Counted from the stretch's first letter, positions 1 to 9,598 are shown. The stretch: DNA of 16,784 bases from Jimgerdemannia flammicorona (GCA_003990745.1 RBNI01003049.1:1-16784); one strand, 5' to 3'. Numbers and translations: made by a program. Notes: generated by a model from the letters alone, not told the origin.

Positions 1-219
1 ACAAACAGTCAACCTCTTCATTTCCAGACCAGCTGTGGCAAGCAAAGTAGCGGGCTTTTTGGTAAACTGTCAGAAGTCATAGTACAGTTTGTCTTGAACA
101 CATTCATCACATCCAGGTCAACCTTATAGATAGATATCTGTCTCAAGTATAGATCACAATATTATAAGAAAAGCAAGATGGAATAATGTTGGTGATATGA
201 AGTATTCGAAATCTTAGTG
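1..219. other. Non-coding stretch, no gene recognised
   Basis: No open frame or recognisable protein is seen on either strand. The first ~180 bases have more balanced composition than what follows, and two of the window's very few CpGs fall here (near 51 and 206). A purine-rich run around 171-183 sits just before the LTR-like repeat at 220 and could be the polypurine tract of an element entering from the left, but this is only suggestive. Confidence 0.4.
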
Positions 220-352
220 TTGTAAATATGGGGTGAAGTAAAGAAGGATATTATATTGATTGAAGTTGCTTACATTTTTATATGTTAAAATTAATAATAT
301 AATCACAGGTGATGTAATTATATATAAGCTACATATAAGTTACAAATTATTA
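220..352 (+). repeat. LTR-like direct repeat, copy A
   Basis: This block matches 765-898 over about 130 bases at an offset of about 545. Shared features are a TGTAAATAT start, a run reading AAAATTA-TAAT-TAAT-ACAG, and the core TAATTATATATAAGCTA. A 5' TG..AAATAT start followed by a TATATAAG box is common in LTRs of fungal Ty3/Gypsy elements, where the box serves as the promoter. The orientation (plus) is inferred from that box. Differences between the copies are mostly transitions, as expected of decayed repeats. It could instead be an unrelated dispersed AT-rich repeat. No clean terminal dinucleotides or target-site duplication were found. Confidence 0.5.
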
Positions 353-764
353 TTGATCATATATTTCATTTGGAATTTATAAGTATAAATGTGATCTCTA
401 TTAATATCCTATGATCTTTTACTATATTATAGTTATTTATTTACATTTGTGGCTTAGTATACTCTACTAAACTACAACTCTAAGAGATTGCTCATAAAGT
501 ATATTCAGATTATATAATCCTTACTATTGAAGATTAAAATTATCCTTTTAATCATATTTATACTTATTATAGAGACCTATTATTACTATTATATCCAATC
601 TGGGAGTACTTATACCAGTGGCAGTATTTGTGCTTAATGTGTTATTTAAGCTTAGAGCTCCTGTATTTATGTTATCTGACATCTTAGTATAGAGTAGTAT
701 ATAGTCTTTGTATATAGTCTTAGAGAGGTATTTCTTAGCTACTAACTAGAGCTCATAATCTTTA
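353..764. other. AT-rich spacer between LTR-like repeats
   Basis: The stretch is AT-rich, dominated by TA-containing words (TATAGT, CTATAT), and has no frame longer than a few dozen codons on either strand. If the flanking repeats are LTRs, this would be the decayed remainder of an LTR or a very short internal region. I see no primer-binding site or coding content. Confidence 0.4.
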
Positions 765-898
765 TTGTAAATATAAGATAGAGTAAATAAGAGTATTGAT
801 TATTGATCTGAGTTTTTCATATTTTTATATATTAAAATTAGTAATGTAATTACAGATGACATAATTATATATAAGCTATATATAAGCCACATATTATT
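765..898 (+). repeat. LTR-like direct repeat, copy B
   Basis: This is the second member of the pair described at 220-352. It keeps the TGTAAATAT start (near 766), the AAAATTAGTAATGTAATTACAG block (around 834-855) and the same TAATTATATATAAGCTA core, with GTGATGTAAT changed to ATGACATAAT. The GATGTAAT/GACATAAT contrast is what alternate deamination of an ancestral GACGTAAT would give: C-to-T on one strand in copy A and G-to-A in copy B. Similarity fades after about 898. Confidence 0.5.
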
Positions 899-1675
899 AA
901 GATATATATAAAATAATAAGAATTTCAATACTTAAATAATGAACAAATTATTAATATTCTTAATTTCTTCATCTCATCATTCTGAAATAGTTGGCTTAAA
1001 CTTCTTGAATTGAAAGACATATATAATATATTTTTCTAAATATTTAAAATAGCATATCTTGACTTTATAAAGATATTGTTCTGCTAGAATATATCTATCA
1101 ATAATGTACTAGTACTATTTCTGATCTCAGTATTGAGTAAATGATCTTCTATATCTTAGTCTTCTCTTTGATCTTATCAGGATATTTTTCTGTTGATCTG
1201 AAAGCTTTTTCTTCTTTATCAGAAGGTAATAGTTCATTTATTTCTTTGACTTCAAGGTTATTATATATGTATTACCTTAATGATGGCTTGGGCAATTTTT
1301 TTTTCACATATGATTTTGACTATCTTCTATCTAGTATTATATAGTAGGACCTTGGTTTTGCCTTTGAATCTTTGGTCTATTTATATAAAGTCTTTTTTTT
1401 TTTAGTTAGACAGCTTTTTTCTATAAAGTAGATATAGATTTCTTTGGGGACTTCTATTCTAACATCTGTGCTATTAGTTACTTACTTACTTAGTTCAATG
1501 GTTATTGCTATGCTAGAGTAAAAGTTCTAGCTTTGGATTTATATACTTTGTTTGGAATTTTTACAGCAATATGAAATCTCTTAATTTTAATTTTCTCAGA
1601 GATTTCTTTGAGACTATATATCTCCTATTATAGTAATAGTATAAGAGGAAGATAGTTCTTTATTCATATTGGTCT
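899..1675. other. AT-rich degraded DNA, no gene supported
   Basis: No confident coding signal is visible. The plus strand has an open frame at 1141-1344, but it has no recognisable domain and lies in the continuation of a minus-strand gag relic. On the minus strand, where protease or reverse transcriptase would follow that gag, I find only short stop-ridden stretches with no catalytic motif. It is probably pol of the same element decayed beyond recognition, or pol was deleted. Confidence 0.35.
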
Positions 1676-3390
1676 TCTTGTCAGGGCATTTACAAGATAT
1701 ATATCCTCTCTTTTTGTAGTAGAAATATGCTTCTTTCATTATGAGTTCCTCTATTTCCTTGTCAGACAATTTCTTGAATCCTCATTATAATTTTGAAAAG
1801 TTATTCTGAGATTTGTATCTCTTTTCAAATTGACATTACTTGTCTCCTTTATTGTTATTTCTGTTATCTCTTGAACTTTGAGCTGCTAAAATAGTACATA
1901 CTCTAGTAATAGTTTGTCCTAAGTACTATTACTCATATGGGCAATTATACAGTTGTCTTTACTCTTGGATCTTTTCTGATAACTATTTGGAGATAGTATT
2001 AAAGAACTATACTACTCTGGTTCTATTCACAGTTTGTTCTTATTGGTTATATTTTACTCCTATAGTATTCAAAAGAGTTTCTAATCTTATTGTAAATACT
2101 TCTAAGTCTTCTTTTTTAGTATTATAGAATTGAAGGTTCTTGAGCTTAGTTCCAGTTTAGCAATATAGATAGAGCTGTGGAACTATTGAATGATCAGCTC
2201 CTTTAGGCCTATAATAGCTGAGTAGACTTCATAGTCAGAGTGATCATTATCTTCTTTATTATATTAATTTCAGTATATATTTCCCAGATAAGAGAGTATA
2301 CTGAGAGATTATACTACTACTAAACAGCTATATTTATAAAATAGATGATAACTTTCTCTACTTATGAGCCTATAGTTATATAGAGATCTTTAATCTTAGA
2401 GTACCTATTATTGTTAAGAGTACTGTCTGAATTCCAATTATCATTCTATCTATGACATGATAATTAGTGTTAACTTGTTCTATAAATATTTGTTACTTGG
2501 TCTGCTTTATCTTTAAATGGTATAAGTCAGAGGTCTTTTATAGGTTTGTTTGTTTTAATACTGAGACAGAGAGTTTGGATAAATATGGCCACTTGGTCAG
2601 TCAGAGCTACTATCTTTTTATCTGCTAATATCATCTATTACTTATATAGTAGAATAGTAGCAGTCTTTCTTCAGATATTATTACCTTAAGGATAATATAA
2701 TATATAGTTATTTTTTCAATAATATTACTAAAGTGGGTGAACTTAGTGACTAGTTTATAGATTAGTAATTTTAATAGAGTTAATATTAGATCTTCTGTAG
2801 TAATTTTCAGTAGGCTTGATATTCTTAGTAGTGGGTCTATAGTAGTACTAGGATTATCAGTATCAGGTTTGAGTATTTCTTCAACTATTCTTCTGAGTTA
2901 AGATAATATTGTAGAGACTTTACTAGATTCATATAGTTTGTAATTCTCATTATTGAATTATCTTGACTTATATATTGAGAACTTGGTAGTAGAAATGAGA
3001 TTTTCTTTAGTTGGTATAATATCTCTTATATTTCAGAAAGGCCTTGGCTTTATAGTAGCAATTATTAGAGAGAAGGTTCAAGAAATATTCACTTATAGCT
3101 TTAATGAATTCTCTTATATATTTCTTATAGAAGAGCTACTGATTAATCTTTAGAATTCTTTTCTAACTCTTTAAGTATAGATGACTTCTTTGTTGAGTAT
3201 AATGAATATGTTGAATAATTCTTAGATAGTTTTATTGTAGAGTTTGTTAAATTCCTCTTAACTGATATAGGTCTCAGTCTATTTAGTAATAATAGTTTGA
3301 CTTCTTCAGCTTAGTTCTGGAGAGTAGTTAGAGTGAAGGTATTTCTTAGTTTTTTTTTAATAGCTTCAAAGCTCTGTGGATTTTTATTAG
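1676..3390 (-). pseudogene. Decayed LTR-retrotransposon gag
   Basis: The minus strand carries the remains of a retrotransposon capsid/nucleocapsid gene. The best part runs from 2132 down to about 1676 in one uninterrupted frame (about 150 codons). It is broken only by TAA, TAG and TGA codons that transitions from CAA, CAG, CGA or TGG would make. It contains KKEDLEVFTIRLETLLNT, a typical gag-helix style stretch, and ends in a zinc-knuckle relic. A second piece starts at an ATG at 2634 (ALTDQVAIFIQTL, then PFKDKADQVTNI, resembling the start of a gag capsid region) and lies in another frame. A third nearly open stretch (3382-3143, about 80 codons) may be the N-terminal part. Gag packages element RNA into particles. 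The family (Ty3/Gypsy or Copia) cannot be settled because no pol was found. Confidence 0.6.
1686..1727 (-). other. Ruined CCHC zinc knuckle of gag
   Basis: Read on the minus strand the segment gives YFYYKKRGYISCKC, with spacing that fits CX2CX4HX4C exactly. The first two cysteines are tyrosine, the histidine is tyrosine, and only the last cysteine survives. TGY-to-TAY and CAY-to-TAY are single transitions. The intact motif binds RNA in retroelement nucleocapsids; this one could not hold zinc. Confidence 0.65.
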
Positions 3391-3587
3391 AAGGAAACCT
3401 AGACTATATAGGCCAAAACCCTCCCCCACTACCCCCTGAGCACTATATTCCCATTAATCTAAGCTAGCTATTGTTCAGTAGCTTGACTATACCAGGTGCA
3501 GCAGATCTTATAAATGCCCTTATCTCATTCTGTATACTATGCTCTTTCCACTACTAGGGAGCAAACAACCATATACCTATGACTGAA
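3391..3587. other. C-rich non-coding stretch upstream of gag relic
   Basis: Just upstream (in gag orientation) is a run of three C-tracts at 3420-3438, G-rich on the minus strand. The rest has no open frame. Given its place it may be leader or LTR sequence of the minus-strand element, but no LTR partner was found in the window. Confidence 0.3.
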
Positions 3588-3821
3588 GGCATATGCCTGA
3601 AACTCCAATGTATATATAAAGTCATGCCTGAGCTGATTCACATAGCTTCTACTATCTCAAGTAGAGTGATAGATAAAGAAAAACTTCCATCAAAGTATAG
3701 AATGGTGGATAGGATCTAGTTCTCTCAGATGAGATTAGTAAAGAACTTATACATAAGACAGGAGGAGACCCTCATTATCTTACTACTCAAGCCTATAGAC
3801 CTTGATCATATTGCTATATAA
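3588..3821 (+). pseudogene. Possible coding remnant, unknown
   Basis: One plus-strand frame is open for about 78 codons apart from a single TAG near 3717, and ends at a TAA at 3819. It contains RVIDKEKLPSKYRMVDRI and later RLVKNLYIRQEETL. I do not recognise a family. An open run of this length is notable in such AT-rich, stop-prone DNA, but the opposite strand also has moderately open frames, so the coding strand is uncertain. It may be part of a retroelement or a transposase. Confidence 0.25.
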
Positions 3822-4135
3822 TCTCCTAGTTTCAGTTAAGTATAGTCAAGACATCTGATCTGAGTAGTCTCAGGCCCCCCAACTACTCTCAACAACTAGA
3901 GCTCAATCCTATGAATTGCCAAAAGCAGCCAAGAGTGATATCTACCATCTAATCACTCTGTACCAATCAGAAGACCTCACTGATACAGTGCTCACCTCAG
4001 CCCTGATGACTATCCCCAGCCTAGCACTTTACTAGTTTACTATAATCACCCTTTCTCCTATCTATAATGGTCATCTCTCCTCCCATTCTAACTCTATCTG
4101 AAAAACAATCATCTATACTAGTATTATACTTGCTA
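3822..4135. other. C-rich degraded DNA, no gene recognised
   Basis: The composition is less AT-rich than its surroundings and C exceeds G on the plus strand, opposite to the LINE region. Frames on both strands are broken every 20-40 codons. No domain was recognised. Confidence 0.35.
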
Positions 4136-4315
4136 GAAAGCTTGTTAAAGCTCCAAGAGCTCCACTACAGATACTGAGAACCTATAGATAACCTATACTA
4201 GTACTTGATATCCAAGGTCAGCTAATACCCTATGCTGCCTATAATATATCCAGACAATATCTTGTTGATGATAGCAAAAGAAAGAAGATACTGTACCAAA
4301 ATAAGTATACTCCAG
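4136..4315 (+). pseudogene. Possible gag-like coding remnant
   Basis: A plus-strand frame reads through about 58 codons, broken by TGA, TAG and TAA at places where CGA, CAG and CAA would restore a sensible charged helix (LKLQELHYRY, then EPIDNLY, YLISKV, YPMLPIIYPD). All three stops are one C-to-T change from a sense codon, which favours the plus strand as coding. The pattern of a paired-helix region followed by a proline-rich turn resembles capsid parts of LTR-retrotransposon gag, but there is no diagnostic motif. The reverse strand is also fairly open here, so the call is weak. Confidence 0.25.
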
Positions 4316-5025
4316 ATATAGTGAGAGGTACTAGACACTATAAAAAAGTAAAGAAAGTACTGATCTGATACTGATAGAGGGGCAACTCATTACTATTGTC
4401 TCTCTCTCATTATGTCCTTACAGGTATAGTAAACCAACCCAAGGTAGAGAGAGTAGAATAAGGAAAAAGGAACTCAGAAGGTTACCTATCAACCTTGTGA
4501 CTAGTATGATAGTAGAGAAAATATTAAATATATTTCTTAGTTATTACTGATAATATTGGTGATATTAACTGAGTTGTATATATTCATAATAGATTCTTTG
4601 AGAGAAGCTTACTTATAAGTAAGAGTAACTTCTTCTACTATTAAATTGTAATAAAAATATATACTGATAGAATTAATATATTATAGATAATCAAGATAAC
4701 TATCAGTTCTAAGCTCTGAGTTCTTGTGAGAAAGTACTAAGTTCTAATTATCTATAGTAGTAGTATAGTCCAAATATTGCTTCAGGGTCTTATACTGGTA
4801 GCAGAGATACCATGCTTATTTCCAAGTTGATCAGGCTTAGAATTGTTAATAAGTTGAGTCTGAGAGTTCTTTGATAAGAATACTACTTTATTCTTATAGT
4901 CAGAAAAAGTGAAGCTGAGGTTATAATATACTCAGTATAGTGAGTATTTATATAGATTTAAGCTATAACTAAATATAATATACTAGATAAGTTATATTAA
5001 ATTTAGTAACTATGACTGCTAGTTG
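4316..5025. other. AT-rich intergenic relic DNA
   Basis: I see no gene on either strand. The first part is moderately AT-rich; from about 4500 on it is strongly AT-rich with many CTATAGTAG-type words. A TGGTAGCAGAG string at 4796-4806 weakly resembles a tRNA-Met primer-binding site, but no LTR precedes it and no gag follows. Confidence 0.4.
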
Positions 5026-5068
5026 AAAATTTTATAGGAATTTCTATTAGAAATTCTATTAAAATTTT
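5026..5068. repeat. Near-perfect AT-rich hairpin
   Basis: Two arms of about 20 bases (5026-5045 and 5049-5068) are inverted complements with about two mismatches, separated by a 3-base loop. The left arm starts AAAATTTTATAGG and the right arm ends TATTAAAATTTT. It is too AT-rich, and lacks the T-tract context, to be called a terminator. It may be the end of a foldback or MITE-like element, or cruciform-prone DNA. Confidence 0.6.
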
Positions 5069-5100
5069 ACATAGTTTATAGATACAGCAATTTGTTACAG

Positions 5101-5189
5101 AATTGAACTTTGATTTAATTTAAATGAAATTAAATTAGGCCTTAATTTGAATTAAATCAAATTGAATTAGGGTCAAATTTGATTTAAAT
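5101..5189. repeat. Overlapping AT-rich inverted repeats
   Basis: A TTTGATTTAA-type word appears alternately in both orientations (about 5110, 5146-5161 and 5178), making two overlapping foldbacks. One is centred on AGGCCT near 5139 with arms in 5101-5169. The other pairs 5150-5166 with 5172-5189. The words are built almost only from A and T plus an occasional G or C. It lies 190 bases before the first LINE copy and could be the decayed terminus of a foldback element. Confidence 0.55.
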
Positions 5190-5378
5190 CTATTTATTCT
5201 AAGTACTATTAGAGATCTATATCTGAGAGTGAGACTATGAAGGTAGCTTAAAATAGTTGAGACATTTATAATTTTCATTAGAAAAGACTTAGGCCATTTG
5301 GTTAAATATTCTATAAAAACTAAAATATAATTATTTTTGCTTAATATATACAACTAGCAGAGATCAAATAATAATCAT
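5190..5378. other. AT-rich flank of LINE copy 1
   Basis: I recognise no gene or repeat. An open minus-strand frame (5135-5353) has no domain and low-complexity composition, so I do not call it. The segment separates the foldback cluster from the first base that matches the second LINE copy. Confidence 0.4.
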
Positions 5379-5525
5379 CTTTCTCTGGTAACAGTTAGAT
5401 TACACAATCTTTCAATAATACTCATAACAAGTTTTTGGAGAAAAGATACTAGTAACATGGTGAGCAACAAGTGTTCTGAGATATATACTAGACAGGAAGA
5501 CCCAAGTGTGTTTGATTGGTAACAT

Positions 5526-7562
5526 GTGGAGAGGGGCCCAGGCTTGGGGGGAAGTATGAGAGGTTTGCTGGTGGGTAGAAGAGGAAGGAGAGGGAGCAGT
5601 ATTGGAGAGCAGGAGAGTGAGAGGATGAGCTTTGCTGATAAGGTGAAGGGGAGACAGCCAGCAACTAGACTGGAGGGCTGGCTGAGGAAGAGCAAGGAAA
5701 TAGTGAAGAATGCAGAGCAGTAGCAGCCTGGGGAAACCTTCCTGGGTGGCCAGAGTAGAGGGGCTGGCAGTATAGTGGCTGAGAGAGTGACTGCTGATAG
5801 GAGTGGGATGGGCAATCTAGAAAAAAATCTAGATGAGACTACTGATAGTAGACTAAGTTGTGGGAAGAGCATGAGACCTAGTAATCTGGCTGATGATATA
5901 ATGGGGCTGGTGGTGGCACCATTACTCAAGAAGTCAATCTTGGAGTTCATAGTCATGGTGTGCTTCTAAGGCTTGACAGTGATGGCAAAAATGGTCCTGG
6001 GGCTGATCATGTAGCAGATGAATGGTGTGGCATCTGTTAAGTTCCTGAGGGGCCTGTAAGAGATAGAGGTGGGCTTTGAGGAGGTGGGGCAATTGGAGGA
6101 GGCTTTGAAGGCTAGGCTGACAGTGGGGGAGATGTATATACTGATGATATGCTGTCTGAGGTAGGATCCCAGAGTGGTGCAGCTCCTGATGAAAGGAGTT
6201 CCTATAGTGATCACTGTAGAGACAAGGAGGAGAGTATAGGAAGTCATAGCTGAGTATAGAGAGGTGGTCAATATAGGGTTCAGGGTGTGGAAAGAAATCT
6301 CCTTCTGGATAGAGGATGTTGACATCTGGATCCAGTTGGCAGGAAGGGAGGCTACTGGGAAGGCTTGGGACTGGCCTTCAGTAATGGTATAGAGAGCCTT
6401 CATATACAAGATGATGAGAGTAAAGGAGAGTAAGGAGGAAGAGGAGTTAAGTGATATGGTGGAGCAGAGGGCAAAGACTTGAAAGATATTTGTGAAGTTG
6501 ACACACCTGGAGATTGTTGGGGGGAAGCAGGTCTGTATCGATAAGAGGTTGTGGGAGAGGTTCCAAGGATGCAGGAGGTAGCAGGAGTTGCTGACAAAAA
6601 TTGGGGAAGAGGCACAGAGGAATGCTAGCAGTAGTGAAGATACTAGAGATACCAAGGCAAGTTTCTGGGCCAGTGGAAGTGGAGAAAATAAGGAGGTGAG
6701 TCTGGAGGAGACCAGGAAGGTACTGAGTAAGAATTTATATGAGGATGGTACATTTGAAGTTTGGGAGGAAGTCTGGGAGGATTCACCTTCACCTTTTCCT
6801 CTTATCAGGAGGGGACCAGCTGTAAGAGATCAGGTGGCAGAGGATGTGCCTATGTGAGGTACCCAGCAGGTACACTTTGGAGTTCCAGATGTGGCAAAAG
6901 GAGGACTGGTGGTGGTTACTGGTGAAGTAGAATTGGTGGATGTCCCAGAGGAGGGGTGGAATGAGTCTGTGAGTGCAGGGGCTGATGCTACAATGCTGGA
7001 TGAAGGAAGGCCAGCAACTCTAGAGAGGAAGGAGGTGGGGAACCTACTATAGGTATGCCGAATGATGAACAACTTGGTAGCTGAAGAGTTGGGGAAAGTG
7101 GACCTCAGAGTGATGAGTGATGAACATTGGGTGAGGATCCTGCAGGGTGATGGAGTGGTGGTGGCATTGAAGACAGAGATACTTGCAGTATATCTGAAGA
7201 AGAAAGGGTATGAGATTGATAAGGAGAGAGAGGCTGAGCTGGCAGTTGTTGCTGATAAGCAGGCTATATACTGTTGGGCTAAGCATCATGGCTTGCAGCT
7301 CTGGCAGAAGGCCTGTCTGGAGTATCATGAAGATTTTGAGAAAAAGGAGGATGGAGAGCTGACTGAGATACTGGTCAGATTGGAGGCTAAGAGGGCTGAA
7401 GAAGAGGAGGTATCTGCTGAACACAATCTGGATATAATACAGAAGGTGATAAATATGAAGCAGTGGTGGGTATACTTGAAACTATATGATATTTATTATA
7501 AACAGTACAACCAATATTTTTTCTTTGAATGTGAATGGGCTATGGGGTGTGTTTTGACATAG
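5526..7562 (+). pseudogene. LINE ORF1 (RNA-binding type), copy 1
   Basis: A single frame can be followed for about 680 codons. It is interrupted by stops (for example TAG at 5721, TAA at 5967) but by little sign of frameshift. The start is unclear, so the coordinate is the first plausible in-frame position. In order: a basic, glycine-rich N-terminus; SFADKVK near 5630, as in many ORF1/Gag proteins; a conserved LLKKSILEF block (about 5925-5945); a middle region resembling the RRM-like domain of LINE ORF1s, with VVQLLMKG then a helix and a YREVV turn (about 6168-6340); acidic and lysine-rich linkers; and a charged C-terminal domain with YEIDKEREAEL (about 7209-7241) and YCWAKHHGLQLW. No CCHC knuckle is visible. 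The protein would chaperone element RNA. It ends inside the start of ORF2, in a different frame. Confidence 0.7.
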
Positions 7563-7902
7563 GAACATTTTTACTTGGCTGAAGGGATTGAAGGCTGATC
7601 TCTTTCTATTACAGGATGTCAGATGTGAGGATGATCTAGATAGACTGGAATGGATGAAGGAATGGGGAGGGGAGGTAGTTTGGGTGGGCAAGGTCAGGCT
7701 TCTGATTCAGAGAGGCAGAGGAGAGATACAAGATGTGAGGAGCTGGGGAGACAGGCTGGTTTGGAGAGAGTAGATATATACTAGTTGAGAGCTGGTTATG
7801 GTGGAGTCCTGCTACTACTCTACTATATGGAGGGAGCATATAGATTGGGTGAAGGGTCTCCAGGAGAGTGGGGCCCTCATGGAGGCTGGAGTGAATATAC
7901 TT

Positions 7903-7917
7903 GGTGGGGACTTTAAT
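7903..7917 (+). other. AP-endonuclease GGDFN motif, copy 1
   Basis: The codons read Gly-Gly-Asp-Phe-Asn, the catalytic Asp and Asn of the exonuclease-endonuclease-phosphatase fold used by LINEs. It survives intact in copy 1. In copy 2 the matching codons give Asp-Glu-Asp-Phe-Asn (13562-13576). Confidence 0.8.
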
Positions 7918-9586
7918 ATGATCAGAGATGTGCTGGTAAATAGAACTGATGGAGGGTGGGGGGCTGAGAGTAGAAGTGGAGGACTGGAGATGTGGGAGGA
8001 GGTAGAAAGGTTAAGTGCTCTGGTGGATGCTGGCAGGGGGTACTGGGGTAATAGGAGGGTGTACACACATTGGGTGGATGGTCTGGAGATGTGGATTGAT
8101 TGAATGCTGATGGTGAGCTCCTGGGGTTTGGATGTTTAGAAGTCACTGGAGGCTGAGTGGTGTCTATGGTCAGACCATTGGGGGTTATTAGGACAGAGTC
8201 TTCTTGGGGAAAGTGGGGATGGGCCTGAACATTGGTGCCTCAATTCCTCATTATTGGATGATACAGTACTGTGGAACAAGTGGGCTGAGGACATTTGGCA
8301 GAAGGTGGAGAGCTAGATACAAGAAGGGGCCCCAATTGGTGCCCAGTGGATGAGGATGAAAGAGGCTGCTAGGGCCTACTGGAGTGAGGCTGGCAAGGTG
8401 GCTGGAAGACAGAGGAAGCAAAGGGTGAGATGGGTCTCTGCTAGGCTGACTAGTCTCTGGGAAGATTGGGCAGATCTGGGGGGGGAGGACTGGAGACTTA
8501 TGTGAGCAAAAATGGGGGTTGGAGAATTACAACAGATGTTGTGGGAAGAGGAGGAGGTACAGGTGCAGAGTTTGGCAGCAAGGCTATGTTGGCAGGGATT
8601 GGAGGAAGGAAAAAGGTCTTCTAAGTATCTTATGAGGGCCTTTTAGGTGAGAAGGGTGAAGTAGAGATAGGAAGGAGTACTTGATTCTGATGGACTACTG
8701 GTGCATAGTATTTAAAACATTCTCAGATTATTAAAGGAGAGATGGAGTGGGCTGTGGAGTAAGGGGGAGGGTGGGGCTGATACTGCTACCATTGACTATG
8801 CTTTGGAGAACTGGTACCTACTATAAGCAGAAGGGCTGGGTGGATTGATAATGCCAGTACAGGAGGAGGAGATCTGTTGGGTTCTTGCCACAACTATGCT
8901 GGGCACAGTGCCAGGGGAGGATGATCTGCCCTGGGACTTCTGAAAGAAGATAGTAGGGGTCTCTTGAGTTTTGAGAGAGCTGATGGTACTGTGCAACTTG
9001 ATACTATAGAGGGAGATGGGTGGGGAGCAGGATCTGGGGTTGGTGATGCTGCTTTATAAGAATAAAGAAAGGAGAGAGGACTGGAAGAACTGGTGGCTAA
9101 TTATGTTGCTGGATATGGACAGAAAGTTGGTTACTAAGATAGTGGTTGCAAGACTGCAGAAGGTGGCCCAACAAGTTTTGAGTGAGGAGCAGTGGGGCTT
9201 TATAGGAGGTCAGCTCATTAGAGATAGCATGGCTTGGGTCTATGGAGTTATTGAAGGAGTATGAGCCTGTGGACTGGATGGCCACTGGTCTTTCTGGATC
9301 AGGAGAAGACATATGACTGGGTTAGGCAGGTCTGGCTGACAAAGGTATTGGATAGGATTGGCATACCTCAGTTCCAGTCAGTGATGGTCAGCCTACTGGA
9401 AGGGAGTAGAACTGCATTTATGTGTAATGGATATAGAGAGGTGGCATTTCTCTTAGGCAGAGGTATGCCCCAGAGGGATCCACTGTCTCCCATTCTATAT
9501 ACTCTTTCTCTAGAGTCTTGATAGATAGGATTAGGCAAAGAATAGTCAGACTCTTAGTCTTTGGTATTGGGTAGAAAGTTGGAGTC

Positions 9587-9598
9587 TTTGCAGATGAC
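9587..9598 (+). other. Reverse transcriptase FADD active site, copy 1
   Basis: TTT GCA GAT GAC encodes Phe-Ala-Asp-Asp, the palm motif C of non-LTR reverse transcriptases, followed by Ile-Val-Val-Gly. The two aspartates bind catalytic metal ions. The motif is intact although the frame around it is broken. Confidence 0.85.

Noticed and set aside
1141..1344. Plus-strand 67-codon open frame
   Set aside because: It is hydrophobic, AT-driven, has no recognisable domain, and lies in the likely continuation of a minus-strand retroelement.
2953..3153. Plus-strand 66-codon open frame
   Set aside because: It lies antisense to the gag relic; the composition is Leu/Ile/Phe from T-rich sequence, with no motif.
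3420..3438. G-quadruplex on the minus strand
   Set aside because: Only three G-runs of at least three occur close together, not the four required.
4796..4806. Possible tRNA-Met primer-binding site (TGGTAGCAGAG)
   Set aside because: It only partly matches known primer-binding sites. No LTR end precedes it and no gag or pol follows on the plus strand.
5375..6655. Long minus-strand open frames (5375-5956, 193 codons; 5966-6655, 229 codons)
   Set aside because: They lie antisense to ORF1 of LINE copy 1. The C-poor, G-rich plus strand gives few TTA/CTA/TCA words, so the reverse strand is open by composition. The products are Ser/Leu/Pro-rich with no domain, and homologous reverse frames in copy 2 differ.
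9240..9310. Programmed or shared ancestral frameshift in RT motif A
   Set aside because: Both copies shift here, but in opposite directions and with different indel sizes in a T-run, so independent slippage (or sequencing error) is simpler.
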